The position numbers were made by a program, and so were the translations under genes. Shown here in pieces: positions 33,376 to 40,732 of a stretch of 42,843 nucleotides of DNA; position 1 is the first letter of the stretch, and every line of letters begins with the position of its first letter. The DNA comes from a virus. The notes under the pieces are model-generated. The model did no database searches, was not told where the DNA came from, and saw nothing but the letters and a program-made list of their open reading frames with translations. The DNA lies in IMG/VR virus record IMGVR_UViG_3300027852_000017, positions 1-42,843 of that record. One strand, given 5' to 3'.

Positions 33376-34071
33376 TTAAACAGTTAATTGCAAATTGATA
33401 TTAACATTTTTTTCTTTTTTATCAAAATACAAATTAAAAACCTCATCAAGAATAGCTTCGTGATAAACATTGACATGTCCATATCTTGTGTCTTTTGTTT
33501 TTCCTATCTCTATACCTCTGTCCCTGCACATTGCGGAGGCTATCCTACCCAATCTGTTTGCCGTCTTGACGTCAATATTAAGGCTTTTCATGGATGCATA
33601 CCCTTTAATAGAATACTCATCCACTTCAGATGTGATCTGCTTGCACTCGACTTTGTGAAGGCGTTCTTCTAATTCGGCCTGCTTCTTATTCGTGTCATTA
33701 AGTTTTTGTGCTACACTTATTAAGATTTCTAACTCATTCATGGGTTTAGCTTGTTGCTGATCTTTAATGTGCTGCTCCATGCGGTTGAACTCTGCAATAT
33801 ACACTTCTTTGAACTTTGCCGCTTTTTTGCCTGTGTAGCCCATACATAAAAAAGTTAGTCCGTCACGGGTAAGTTCATACATCGGTTGAGCTTTATTTTG
33901 TTTGTTGATATAAGAGGACGCCGCAAAATTGCCGAGTCTAAATTTATCAGAACATTCGATCTTTTTAATTGATTTTAATACATCATCATGTTGCTTCCCG
34001 AATACCTCTGCTACCTTCCTGGATGTTGTTGTCAGTTGATTATCTTTATTAATTACCACTAAGTCTTTCAT
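33376..34071 (-). CDS. Rha family regulatory protein, full-length
   Basis: 231 aa, start at 34071 behind AGGAGAG. Rha domain at 1-105: RKVAEVFGKQHDDVLKSIKK, QPMYELTRDGLTFLCMGYTG and a FNRMEQ helix. A linker with Gln/Lys-rich helix follows (about 106-150), and a C-terminal domain with IKGYASMKSLNIDVKTANRL and EIGKTKDTRYGHVNVYHEAI. It is the only intact copy in a group of three, the other two being a short N-domain and a broken gene upstream. Probably controls the phage switch. Confidence 0.85.
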   Translation of the reverse strand: MKDLVVINKDNQLTTTSRKVAEVFGKQHDDVLKSIKKIECSDKFRLGNFAASSYINKQNKAQPMYELTRDGLTFLCMGYTGKKAAKFKEVYIAEFNRMEQHIKDQQQAKPMNELEILISVAQKLNDTNKKQAELEERLHKVECKQITSEVDEYSIKGYASMKSLNIDVKTANRLGRIASAMCRDRGIEIGKTKDTRYGHVNVYHEAILDEVFNLYFDKKEKNVNINLQLTV

Positions 34072-34109
34072 AATTGTTCTCTCCTCGTTTAATTTATTGT
34101 TATTATTGA

Positions 34110-34415
34110 TTAATTTTTATCCATCTTGTTAAACATTTCAAGTATTTCTATTTTCTTTTTTGCCGCCTTTTTCCCTGTATAACCCATAGTTAAAAAAGTA
34201 AAGCCGTCACGAGTTATATTATACATTTTATTTTTCTTGCCAGACTTATCAGCATAATATCGCTCCTGAAAATTCAGGGCATAGAATTTATTAGAACATT
34301 CAAGATTTCTAATCGATCTTATTACAGCATTGTGCCTTTTCTCGAAAACTTCAGCCACTTTTCTTGATGTTGTTATTAATTCGTTGTCTTCGTTGATAAT
34401 CACTAAATCATTCAT
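34110..34415 (-). CDS. Rha N-domain-only protein
   Basis: 101 aa. The ATG at 34415 follows GAGGAG by six bases; the longer frame upstream belongs to the broken Rha copy. It has RKVAEVFEKRHNAVIRSIRN, KMYNITRDGFTFLTMGYTG and KKIEILEMFNKMD, but stops there, so the C-terminal domain is missing. It might act as a dominant-negative or accessory Rha. Confidence 0.72.
   Translation of the reverse strand: MNDLVIINEDNELITTSRKVAEVFEKRHNAVIRSIRNLECSNKFYALNFQERYYADKSGKKNKMYNITRDGFTFLTMGYTGKKAAKKKIEILEMFNKMDKN
34119..34153. repeat. 35-bp direct repeat, copy 1
   Basis: Identical to 34461-34495, offset by 342 bp. It encodes the end of the Rha N-domain (EILEMFNKMD) in both copies. A footprint of recombination between Rha genes. 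Confidence 0.9.
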
Positions 34416-34939
34416 ATTGTTCTCCTCTTTTAAATTATTGTTATTGTTGGCCAACTCTCTATCCATCTTGTTAAACATTTCAAGTATTTCTATTTCTTTC
34501 CAGTCGAATCAATATATTCACTGTCCCGAAAGTTCGGGTGAGTAAAATCCTCTGGAAGTTCAAGCTTTTCGATAGCTTTTAACACATTGCTAAAAAAGTA
34601 AATCCGTCTCTGGTCATTTCAATCATAGGTTGAGGTTTACCTTGTTTATTCAGGTAGTTAGACTCCCGAAAATTCGGGAGTGAAAACTCTTTTGTTAATT
34701 CATACATCGGCCTTTTTTGATTTTGTTTATCAAAATAAGACCCCAATCCAAAATTGAGCGCGGCGAAATCAGCATAATCACTCAGCCCAAATATGGGTTT
34801 AGTGCTAAACACTTCTGGAATATCAATTTTTTCGATATCCCTCAACACATGCTTATGATCTTTGCCAAAAACCTCTGCTACCTGTAAGCTCATTGCTGTG
34901 ATCTTAAACGCCTTTGCCGATCACTACTAAATTATTCAT
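34416..34939 (-). pseudogene. Broken, mosaic Rha gene
   Basis: A ribosome binding site (GAGGAGG) and ATG at 34939 open MNNLVVIGKGV, then a stop. One extra T in the run at 34906-34908 shifts the frame; the next frame restarts at 34893 with MSLQVAEVFGKDHKHVLRDI. That frame holds two partly repeated Rha middle segments (RPMYELTK and then QPMIEMTRDGFTFLAM) and ends at 34579. A third Rha piece (KAIEKLELPEDFTHPNFRDS) follows out of frame near 34500-34585. A fourth piece encoding EIEILEMFNKMDRE reaches about 34416. Several pieces of Rha genes have been joined by recombination. Confidence 0.8.
34461..34495. repeat. 35-bp direct repeat, copy 2
   Basis: Identical to 34119-34153. It lies in the broken Rha gene and encodes the same helix as the downstream copy. 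Confidence 0.9.
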
Positions 34940-35007
34940 ATTGCCTCCTCATTGTTTAAGTTATTGATATTATTGTTATTGCCTGTAAAATCACCATCAT
35001 TAAAAAC

Positions 35008-35036
35008 ATAATAACATATTGTTATTAGCTTGTCAA
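35008..35036 (-). promoter_or_regulatory. Early promoter for the Rha cluster
   Basis: Minus -35 TTGACA (35036-35031), 17-bp spacer, -10 TATTAT (35013-35008), AAAAACCC upstream. A perfect 7-5-7 inverted repeat TAATAAC/GTTATTA (35009-35027) overlaps the -10 and spacer, so this promoter has its own operator type. Confidence 0.85.
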
Positions 35037-35605
35037 GGGTTTTTGCTTAAAAAAAACAGGATCATCAAAAAAAAAGGTCTCCTGGAATTTGGTAGAAAAA
35101 GTCGTAACAGTTTGGGTGTTTTTCACGAGAGACTACCCCTATGTCTAAAATACAGTACAGTTTCTTTTTGAAAGCATAATATAATATGAAAATCCTTATG
35201 AAAGAATATAGTATATAACGGTTACTGGTTACAAAAGCTTCAAGAGTGTACTATAGGTAGTGATTTGAACAGTAGCCGTTTTGTAGCTGATGCAACCGAT
35301 AGGCGATATGTAATTTTCAAGTATCTGTTTTTATTACATATGTTATTTTTAAAACAATCGGACATTTTGGCCGATATACCACTTTTTACCCTATCTGCTA
35401 CAGTGATTATGTAAACTTTTACAGTTTTTTTTGCTCTTTTTTAGAAAGTGTAATATAGACAAAACCAAAAAAGCAGACCAAAAAGCTCCAAAATAACATC
35501 TTTTTGGCTATCTGTAACAGAACGAAAAAGAAAAAGACCAGAGGATTTCTCCCCCAGCCTTTTTTTTGATAAATGTCTTTTATGCTGTTTAATATTTTCT
35601 TATTT
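35037..35605. other. 569-bp gene-free region
   Basis: I find no convincing gene. Frames are short and interrupted, and there is no good start site. A segment near 35320-35425 shares CAGATACTTG and TGTAAAAGTTTACA (a perfect 6-2-6 inverted repeat) with the region downstream of the other primase-like gene. It could hold a regulatory RNA, an origin, or decayed DNA; the sequence does not decide. Confidence 0.55.
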
Positions 35606-36055
35606 CTATTCTTTCCACATTATACCGGTGCGTATATGTATTAATTTGCGGTCATATTTGCCCATCCTTATAAGTGTTTTATTTGACCCTGGAAGTAGTA
35701 TTGTAATCATCTTTGAAAAACTTAGCCTGTTTTTTATTCTTGCTGACATGCCAGACTTGTCACAAAACTCTTTATACCCGTCCCATAGCTCACAGAATGG
35801 AATGCAGTCATCATTGCATCCAGTTATATCTATTGTTGTGTTAAAGAACATATTGAAGGACTCCGCTACAGTCAATGGCCTTTTTTTTGATAAGCTATAT
35901 TTATCATTTGTTCCTGGATAATCTTTCTCGAAGCTATCAGACAAAAATGATAATTCTGTTTTAACCTCAACGAGCATTTGATTGATTCTTTTCTCTTCTG
36001 CAATTAACTCGACAATACGAATTGCTGCTTGCTGAATACTTTTTGTTTCTTTCAT
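35606..36055 (-). CDS. Stand-alone primase C-terminal-domain paralogue
   Basis: 149 aa, start at 36055 behind GAGGAG. The N-terminal helix (MKETKSIQQAAIRIVELIAE) is followed by a domain that matches the end of the adjacent primase closely: LSKKRPLTVAESFNMFF, TIDITGCNDDCIPF, RLSFSKMITILLPGSNKTLI and IHIRTGIMW. It lies directly after the primase gene (28 bp), so duplication of the primase 3' end is the simplest origin. Function unknown; may bind the same DNA or partner as the primase. Confidence 0.75.
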   Translation of the reverse strand: MKETKSIQQAAIRIVELIAEEKRINQMLVEVKTELSFLSDSFEKDYPGTNDKYSLSKKRPLTVAESFNMFFNTTIDITGCNDDCIPFCELWDGYKEFCDKSGMSARIKNRLSFSKMITILLPGSNKTLIRMGKYDRKLIHIRTGIMWKE

Positions 36056-36082
36056 ACCTTTACTCTCCTCGCTTATTAATGG

Positions 36083-38335
36083 TTAAATTTCTTTGTTTCT
36101 TACCGGATCATCCTTCCATGTTAAACCAGTACGTACTCGCATTGGTTTGCGGTTATATTTGTCCATCCTCACAAGAGTCCTATCTGTCTCTGGTAATAGT
36201 TTTGCAATCCTTTTTGAAAAGCTTAATTTGCTTTTTATCCTTGTTCCTTCCAATATCTTGTTATCATCACAAAAGGCTATGTACTTGTCGTAGACTTCAC
36301 AGGATGGTAGATAATCCTCATCGCACCCAGTTATATCAATTTTTTCGTCAATGAACGTGTTGAGTGATTCAGACAGTGTTATGAACCTTTTCTTTGATAG
36401 TCTTTTTTCCTCGTCACCTTCGCAACAAAACTTCCAGTTCTTTTCCCACATTTTTTTCTGGTTGATTGTCAAGACTGCTTTTAATATGGCGGCCTCATAA
36501 TCTTCATTCTTTAACTTATAAATTAAATTCTGGTCGCCTGGTAAATCAAGCATATTTTTATTAAATTCAATAAGAATAAGCCTTCTAAAAAAACCCTCAG
36601 TTTTATCAGAGCTTTGAGGTATCTCGTTCATGGAAAAGAAAAGCTTTGCATAGTTATCAAAAGTAAGGTCTGGAAGATACTTTCTTGCGCATGTTATCCT
36701 GTCACCTCCGGTTAATTTCTTTATAATGCCCATCTCCATCATTTTCAAATAAGGTATCTCGGCTGCAAAATTAGCGAATGATCCGAACAATGCCTCTCTG
36801 CCAAAAGCATCCTCCTTAATAAGTTGATTCAATCCAAGATGTGATATCCTACCCATACAGTCCTGAAGTATCCTTGTGTATGCAGATTTGCCAGTGCCGC
36901 CATCACCATGGAGATAAAACATCTTAGTCCTTTTTGCCTCTTCTTTCATAAGACAATACCCAAGTAGTTCAAAGAAAAGACTTTTATATTTTTCTCCAAG
37001 GATTTGCCCCGATATGGTTTCAATCATTATCTCATCGTTATTAATAGGGTTTTTCTTTTTTGATAATTCCGTTGCTTTTTCGTTGTATGCAAATGGAATT
37101 CTGTGCAAAAGATAATTTTCTTTTCTTGCATTTGTTATAGCGCCAGTTTTATAATTGATGTCACAATCTAACAAATTAATACAGCTTTTAAGCTTTTCTT
37201 TTTCCAAATTAATAGTAGCCGTTTCGCCAAGCTCTCTCTTGGCACGCTTAAGAACGATAATAGCATTTTTAGGGTATGCTATTGCCGGCGGTAAATGCTC
37301 GCATAGAATTTCGCCTTCGGCTATCTCATCTGTAAGTTCCATCCAAGTTTCTGTTTTTTTATTGTAGAATAGATAGTCCCCATTATCTGTTTTTATCCAG
37401 TCTTCTTTTTTCAAAGTTTCAAAAGTAACATTTTTAAGCCTTATTGCTAACGGTACTTTTTTGGGTTTGAGGTTTGCTCCAGTAGCATTTTCTATTTTCT
37501 TAATCCTTGCCTTTTTGTGATCTGCATAGTGCGCTGAAATATTTGAGCGCAAAGCGGTCTCAACTTCTGAATATGGAAAACCATTTTGCATCTCAGGATT
37601 TAGTTGGTCATACCATGATCTTGCGAACAGTTTAATATTCTTTTCAGAGTAGCCGTTTTTCATCCATGCTCCAACATTAGTGCATATTGCGTTGTTTCTT
37701 TCACCTTTACATGGCTGCATTATTAACGTTTTTATTTGGAATTGCTTGCCATCGCAAATATCTATACCTTTAATTTCTACATCATTATCTGGTTCTATTT
37801 TAGTTACTTGCTCTTCTTGTTCACCACCTTTGATGTTAAAACCTGCCTTTTCAAGAACAGGTCTAATATCCATTGCCCATGACACAGCCTTTATTGGTAA
37901 ATCCCTTACGGTCGTGTACTGACCTCCATCGGGGTGTGTTGACCCCGCGCCTACTACAGCATTTTTGTTTGTAAGCACATCGGCGTGCTTATCTCCATTT
38001 TTAAAAATAGCAGCTCTTTTCGTTAAAGAGCTTTGATCATTATTATAAAAATAATAATGAAATCCTTTTTTTGTTTTGGTTGTATGCGTATGTGGCAAAC
38101 CATCCATCAACCTTGCTATCTCGTGATTTGGATGATCATCGTCGACCACAAATAGTTTCTCCGCCTCCTCCCCGCACACGATAGCAATATTGCTCCCGCT
38201 ATTTAATATTTTTTCTGCATCTTCTCTACCAACTACTGCCTTAATCCAATCTGTACCTTTAACTTTTCTCGCCTTTGATTTCGGGTAAACAGCTAAAAAC
38301 TTACACGTTTGCAGATGTTTAGAAATTTTTGCCAT
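36083..38335 (-). CDS. Prim-Pol / SF3 helicase replication protein
   Basis: 750 aa, start at 38335 behind AAGGAG. Residues 1-180 are a primase-polymerase domain: VVDDDHPN at 63-70 with the metal-binding acidic pair, and GFHYYF at 91-96. A D5-type N-terminal region follows (about 310-460). The SF3 helicase has Walker A GDGGTGKS at 477-484, NFAAEIPYL at 522-530 and a SMNEIP sensor at 568-573. Residues 648-740 are a separate C-terminal domain that occurs twice more as single genes. It primes and unwinds DNA at the phage origin. Confidence 0.9.
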   Translation of the reverse strand: MAKISKHLQTCKFLAVYPKSKARKVKGTDWIKAVVGREDAEKILNSGSNIAIVCGEEAEKLFVVDDDHPNHEIARLMDGLPHTHTTKTKKGFHYYFYNNDQSSLTKRAAIFKNGDKHADVLTNKNAVVGAGSTHPDGGQYTTVRDLPIKAVSWAMDIRPVLEKAGFNIKGGEQEEQVTKIEPDNDVEIKGIDICDGKQFQIKTLIMQPCKGERNNAICTNVGAWMKNGYSEKNIKLFARSWYDQLNPEMQNGFPYSEVETALRSNISAHYADHKKARIKKIENATGANLKPKKVPLAIRLKNVTFETLKKEDWIKTDNGDYLFYNKKTETWMELTDEIAEGEILCEHLPPAIAYPKNAIIVLKRAKRELGETATINLEKEKLKSCINLLDCDINYKTGAITNARKENYLLHRIPFAYNEKATELSKKKNPINNDEIMIETISGQILGEKYKSLFFELLGYCLMKEEAKRTKMFYLHGDGGTGKSAYTRILQDCMGRISHLGLNQLIKEDAFGREALFGSFANFAAEIPYLKMMEMGIIKKLTGGDRITCARKYLPDLTFDNYAKLFFSMNEIPQSSDKTEGFFRRLILIEFNKNMLDLPGDQNLIYKLKNEDYEAAILKAVLTINQKKMWEKNWKFCCEGDEEKRLSKKRFITLSESLNTFIDEKIDITGCDEDYLPSCEVYDKYIAFCDDNKILEGTRIKSKLSFSKRIAKLLPETDRTLVRMDKYNRKPMRVRTGLTWKDDPVRNKEI

Positions 38336-38368
38336 ATTACAATCTCCTTATACTTTGTAGTTTCTCTT

Positions 38369-38398
38369 AATATAGCAGATTTACAGTGGGTATGTCAA
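38369..38398 (-). promoter_or_regulatory. Early promoter for the primase gene
   Basis: Minus -35 TTGACA (38398-38393), 18-bp spacer, -10 TATATT (38374-38369), AAAAACCC upstream. No clear inverted repeat is seen here. Confidence 0.82.
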
Positions 38399-38412
38399 GG
38401 GTTTTTATTGTG

Positions 38413-38874
38413 TTATTTTTTTAAATAATGATAAAATCTTTCATTCCAGCAAGCATCCGACAGTGCGTTATGTCCGTTTACAGGGCTTTTAAACATTGGT
38501 TTTTTAACAGTGTTGGCGAGTTGTTTCAAGTCATTACAATACATCGGCCATTCTTTTGGAAGGTTTATCATTGCGCCAAATAGCCAACAAAAATTAATCC
38601 AATCATAAGAAGAGTAATAGCCCCAAAATTCAGGAACATCCTCACCTATAAAACATAAAATACTATCCTTGATTTTTGCCTTTGGCATCCACAATTTATG
38701 ATCCTCAGATAATGACTTTATTACATGATCTTTGACCCAGTCAGACGCCTTTGTGGAGTCAAATTCATTATTGATAGCATAAAACGTTCGCTCATCTTCA
38801 CATTTTATGCCGATTGATATTAATTCAATCGAGCATGGATATTCGATAAATTCTGTATCAATAAAATACCTCAT
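38413..38874 (-). CDS. DEDDh 3'-5' exonuclease (Rv2179c-like)
   Basis: 153 aa. It follows the Rv2179c-like exonuclease pattern: FIDTEFIEYP with D6 and E8, IELISIGIK, FYAINNEFD, and in the C-terminal half YYSSYDW with D91 and NGHNALSDA with H135 and D140. These four residues would hold two metal ions. Family members digest RNA or DNA from 3' ends. The start is weak (AAGGATAAAAA); the gene lies after a terminator and before the primase promoter. Confidence 0.8.
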   Translation of the reverse strand: MRYFIDTEFIEYPCSIELISIGIKCEDERTFYAINNEFDSTKASDWVKDHVIKSLSEDHKLWMPKAKIKDSILCFIGEDVPEFWGYYSSYDWINFCWLFGAMINLPKEWPMYCNDLKQLANTVKKPMFKSPVNGHNALSDACWNERFYHYLKK

Positions 38875-38908
38875 TTTTTATCCTTTATATTTTTTTATAT
38901 TGTTTAAC

Positions 38909-38942
38909 AAAAAAAAGACGAGAGCAAATAAATGCTCCCGCC
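38909..38942 (-). terminator. Rho-independent terminator
   Basis: On the minus strand GGCGGGAGCA and TGCTCTCGTC form a ten-pair stem with two G-T pairs and a six-base loop, followed by eight T residues. It closes the SSB unit. Confidence 0.85.
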
Positions 38943-38968
38943 TTATTATTTTACTTAACGGTTAATTA

Positions 38969-39214
38969 TTAGGAAAAGAAAGCTAATAATTTACGGGCAA
39001 ACACATGGTAGCTATTATCAAGATTTGTGTCTAACAAAAGAAGTAGACCTGTTCTTGTCATAGCCACATCACCTCTTTTAATTTTAAAATTTTTATAACG
39101 AAAAGATTTTGTGCAGGGAAGTCCCCCTATTTTGTGGACAATATCAATCCCGCTCAGCTCTTTTTTGCCAGTTATTTCAAGAATATCACGAATTGTAATA
39201 TATTTTTGTTCCAT
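38969..39214 (-). CDS. Small early protein, unknown
   Basis: 81 aa, start at 39214. It begins MEQKYITIRDILEITGKKEL and has a basic centre (KSFRYKNFKIKRGDVAMTRT) followed by a hydrophobic helix. It could be a small DNA-binding regulator, but no helix-turn-helix is certain. It follows the Rha-GIY-YIG gene and is ended by a terminator. Confidence 0.5.
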   Translation of the reverse strand: MEQKYITIRDILEITGKKELSGIDIVHKIGGLPCTKSFRYKNFKIKRGDVAMTRTGLLLLLDTNLDNSYHVFARKLLAFFS

Positions 39215-39240
39215 CCTTATATTCTCCTGGGGTATAGGAA

Positions 39241-39753
39241 TTATGTTAAAGTGTTTAAATAATCAACGGCCTCTTTAAAATCAATATCAAACCACAATCC
39301 TATTACTCTGTGTGGCTCAAATTTTTTATGCATTTTGGTTTTAAGGTAGGACGTTTCTGCATTTTTAACATAATATTTCTTTATTATGAAAAAGCCTCCT
39401 ATTTTTTCTGTAATTTTAACACGTTTATCAATAGATGAGGTTATACCAATTTTAACGCGGCTAAATTCATTCTCTATTAAATATAATACTTTATCAACCT
39501 TCTCTTCTTTGTCTTTTTTTCCACCTTCAGGTTGATGATTACCATCATTTGTTAACATGCGCACACCATCCTCAGATATGCCATACAATGGAAACTCGTT
39601 GTTCTCAGCGTCAATATAGTCTCTATTTTCAAAATTTAAGGTCATAAATTCTTTAGAACAATCAAGTTTTTTGATCCGGTCTATTATGCTCAAATGATCT
39701 TCATTTATTTTCTTTGCAAGATCTCTTGATGATATTACCATTTTATTTTTCAT
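39241..39753 (-). CDS. Rha N-domain fused to GIY-YIG-like domain
   Basis: 170 aa from the ATG at 39753, which lies five bases after GAGGAG; a GTG two codons earlier overlaps that site. Residues 1-75 look like a Rha domain (RDLAKKINEDHLSIIDRIKK, EFPLYGISEDGVRML). Residues 92-165 resemble a T5orf172-type GIY-YIG nuclease: VLYLIENEF, VKIGITSSIDKRV, and TKMHKKF, then GLWFDI. The glutamate usual before the H-x-x-F segment seems replaced by Lys, so catalysis is doubtful. It may be a DNA-binding regulator with a nuclease-derived domain. Confidence 0.72.
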   Translation of the reverse strand: MKNKMVISSRDLAKKINEDHLSIIDRIKKLDCSKEFMTLNFENRDYIDAENNEFPLYGISEDGVRMLTNDGNHQPEGGKKDKEEKVDKVLYLIENEFSRVKIGITSSIDKRVKITEKIGGFFIIKKYYVKNAETSYLKTKMHKKFEPHRVIGLWFDIDFKEAVDYLNTLT

Positions 39754-39813
39754 ATTCACTCCTCGTTTTTACTGCATCATAAACATAACGGTATTATACA
39801 TTATTTAAGCTAT

Positions 39814-40200
39814 CTAAAATGGGATATCGTCTGATTGCGGATCATATCCGTGACTACCTCCATTATTCCGTTGACGGTCTTCATTATTTTTTGGCGTCAA
39901 AAAATCAATTTGATTAATTTTTGTTGATGTGAAATATTTCATAACTCCATCCTTTTCGTATTTTTTCGTTTCGGGAACGCCTTCAAAATAAAGTTTGTCA
40001 CCTTTTGCTAAATAATTCCCAACAGCTTCAGCAAGTTTCCCAAAAGCGACTCCATTTACCCACTCAGTTCCTTTTTTATTAGCAGCATTAGAATCATATA
40101 CTGAACATCCTATCGAAAATTTTGCGATAGCCATGCCTGAAGCTGTATAAGTGATTTCAGGTGTACGACCTACATTACCGATACCGGCTTGTTTTAACAT
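39814..40200 (-). CDS. ssb: Single-stranded DNA-binding protein
   Basis: 128 aa, start at 40200 behind GAGGAGAAAAATT. It is a typical OB-fold SSB: GNVGRTPEITYTASGMAIAK, NGVAFGKLAEAVGNYLAKGD and a LYFEGVPETKKYEKDG strand. The acidic tail ends in DDIPF, the C-terminal peptide that binds partner proteins. It leads the early region behind the promoter at 40258-40286. Confidence 0.92.
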   Translation of the reverse strand: MLKQAGIGNVGRTPEITYTASGMAIAKFSIGCSVYDSNAANKKGTEWVNGVAFGKLAEAVGNYLAKGDKLYFEGVPETKKYEKDGVMKYFTSTKINQIDFLTPKNNEDRQRNNGGSHGYDPQSDDIPF

Positions 40201-40257
40201 AATTTTTCTCCTCTGTTAGTTATTAATATTAATTAATTATTTAGTTATCTGAAAAGA

Positions 40258-40286
40258 GTTATACCATATAAAAAAACACCTGTCAA
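40258..40286 (-). promoter_or_regulatory. Early promoter for ssb
   Basis: Minus -35 TTGACA (40286-40281), 17-bp spacer, -10 TATAAC (40263-40258), preceded by AAAAACCC. It is the first promoter after the late terminator. No clear operator was found. Confidence 0.85.
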
Positions 40287-40301
40287 GGGTTTTTGGGTTT
40301 T

Positions 40302-40345
40302 TATCAAAAAAAAACCACCCTTTATTTTGATAAGGATGGCTTTAA
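40302..40345 (-). terminator. Late operon terminator
   Basis: On the minus strand AAAGCCATCC and GGGTGGTTTT pair over about ten positions with two G-T pairs, then T residues follow. It lies right after the gene at 40367-40729 and just before the ssb promoter. Confidence 0.85.
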
Positions 40346-40366
40346 TATAACATTTTTTCTTTCTGA

Positions 40367-40729
40367 TTAAATTAATTTTTTCTTGATTTCTTCAATGTCA
40401 AGCAATATCTCATTATAATTTTCTTTAATGCCTGTGTCCATCGGGTATTTTTTTAATAATTCTTTTAAGTAATATTTACGTTCAAGCAAAAATAGATAAC
40501 GTATTTTGGTGTCCAAGATACAAGTAGTCTGCCTCAAGCTTGTCGTTATTTTAGTAAATGAATCTCTAATATCCTGAAATGTGGTTACTGTCTCTTTTTT
40601 TAGCCTGATAATCTCCCTCTCCGATATTACTACCTGGGATGATTGATCCCAGTTACTATTTGCAAAGCATAAAATAGTTGTGATACCGACGATTATAGCT
40701 ATTATGGTTGATATATATTTTATAGTCAT
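40367..40729 (-). CDS. Membrane-anchored coiled-coil protein, spanin-like?
   Basis: 120 aa. One hydrophobic N-terminal segment (MTIKYISTIIAIIVGITTIL, about residues 6-24) is followed by a charged helical region to the end (SEREIIRLKKETVTTFQDIR and KENYNEILLDIEEIKKK). The shape, one membrane anchor and an outside coiled coil, is that of inner-membrane spanins, and it is the last late gene. There is no lipobox, no overlapping partner frame was identified, and the ribosome binding site is poor. The role is only suggested. Confidence 0.5.
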   Translation of the reverse strand: MTIKYISTIIAIIVGITTILCFANSNWDQSSQVVISEREIIRLKKETVTTFQDIRDSFTKITTSLRQTTCILDTKIRYLFLLERKYYLKELLKKYPMDTGIKENYNEILLDIEEIKKKLI

Positions 40730-40732
40730 AAT

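Noticed and set aside
34110-34478. Longer 122-aa start for the short Rha gene
   Set aside because: The first 21 codons are the tail end of the broken upstream Rha copy; the ribosome binding site points to the ATG at 34415.
33376-34939. Diversity-generating retroelement at the Rha cluster
   Set aside because: No reverse transcriptase and no template/variable repeat with adenine-specific changes. The pattern fits recombination between paralogues.
35200-35320. Possible tRNA around a TTCAAAT motif
   Set aside because: The flanking bases do not form the T-stem, and no matching acceptor stem is found at the right distance.
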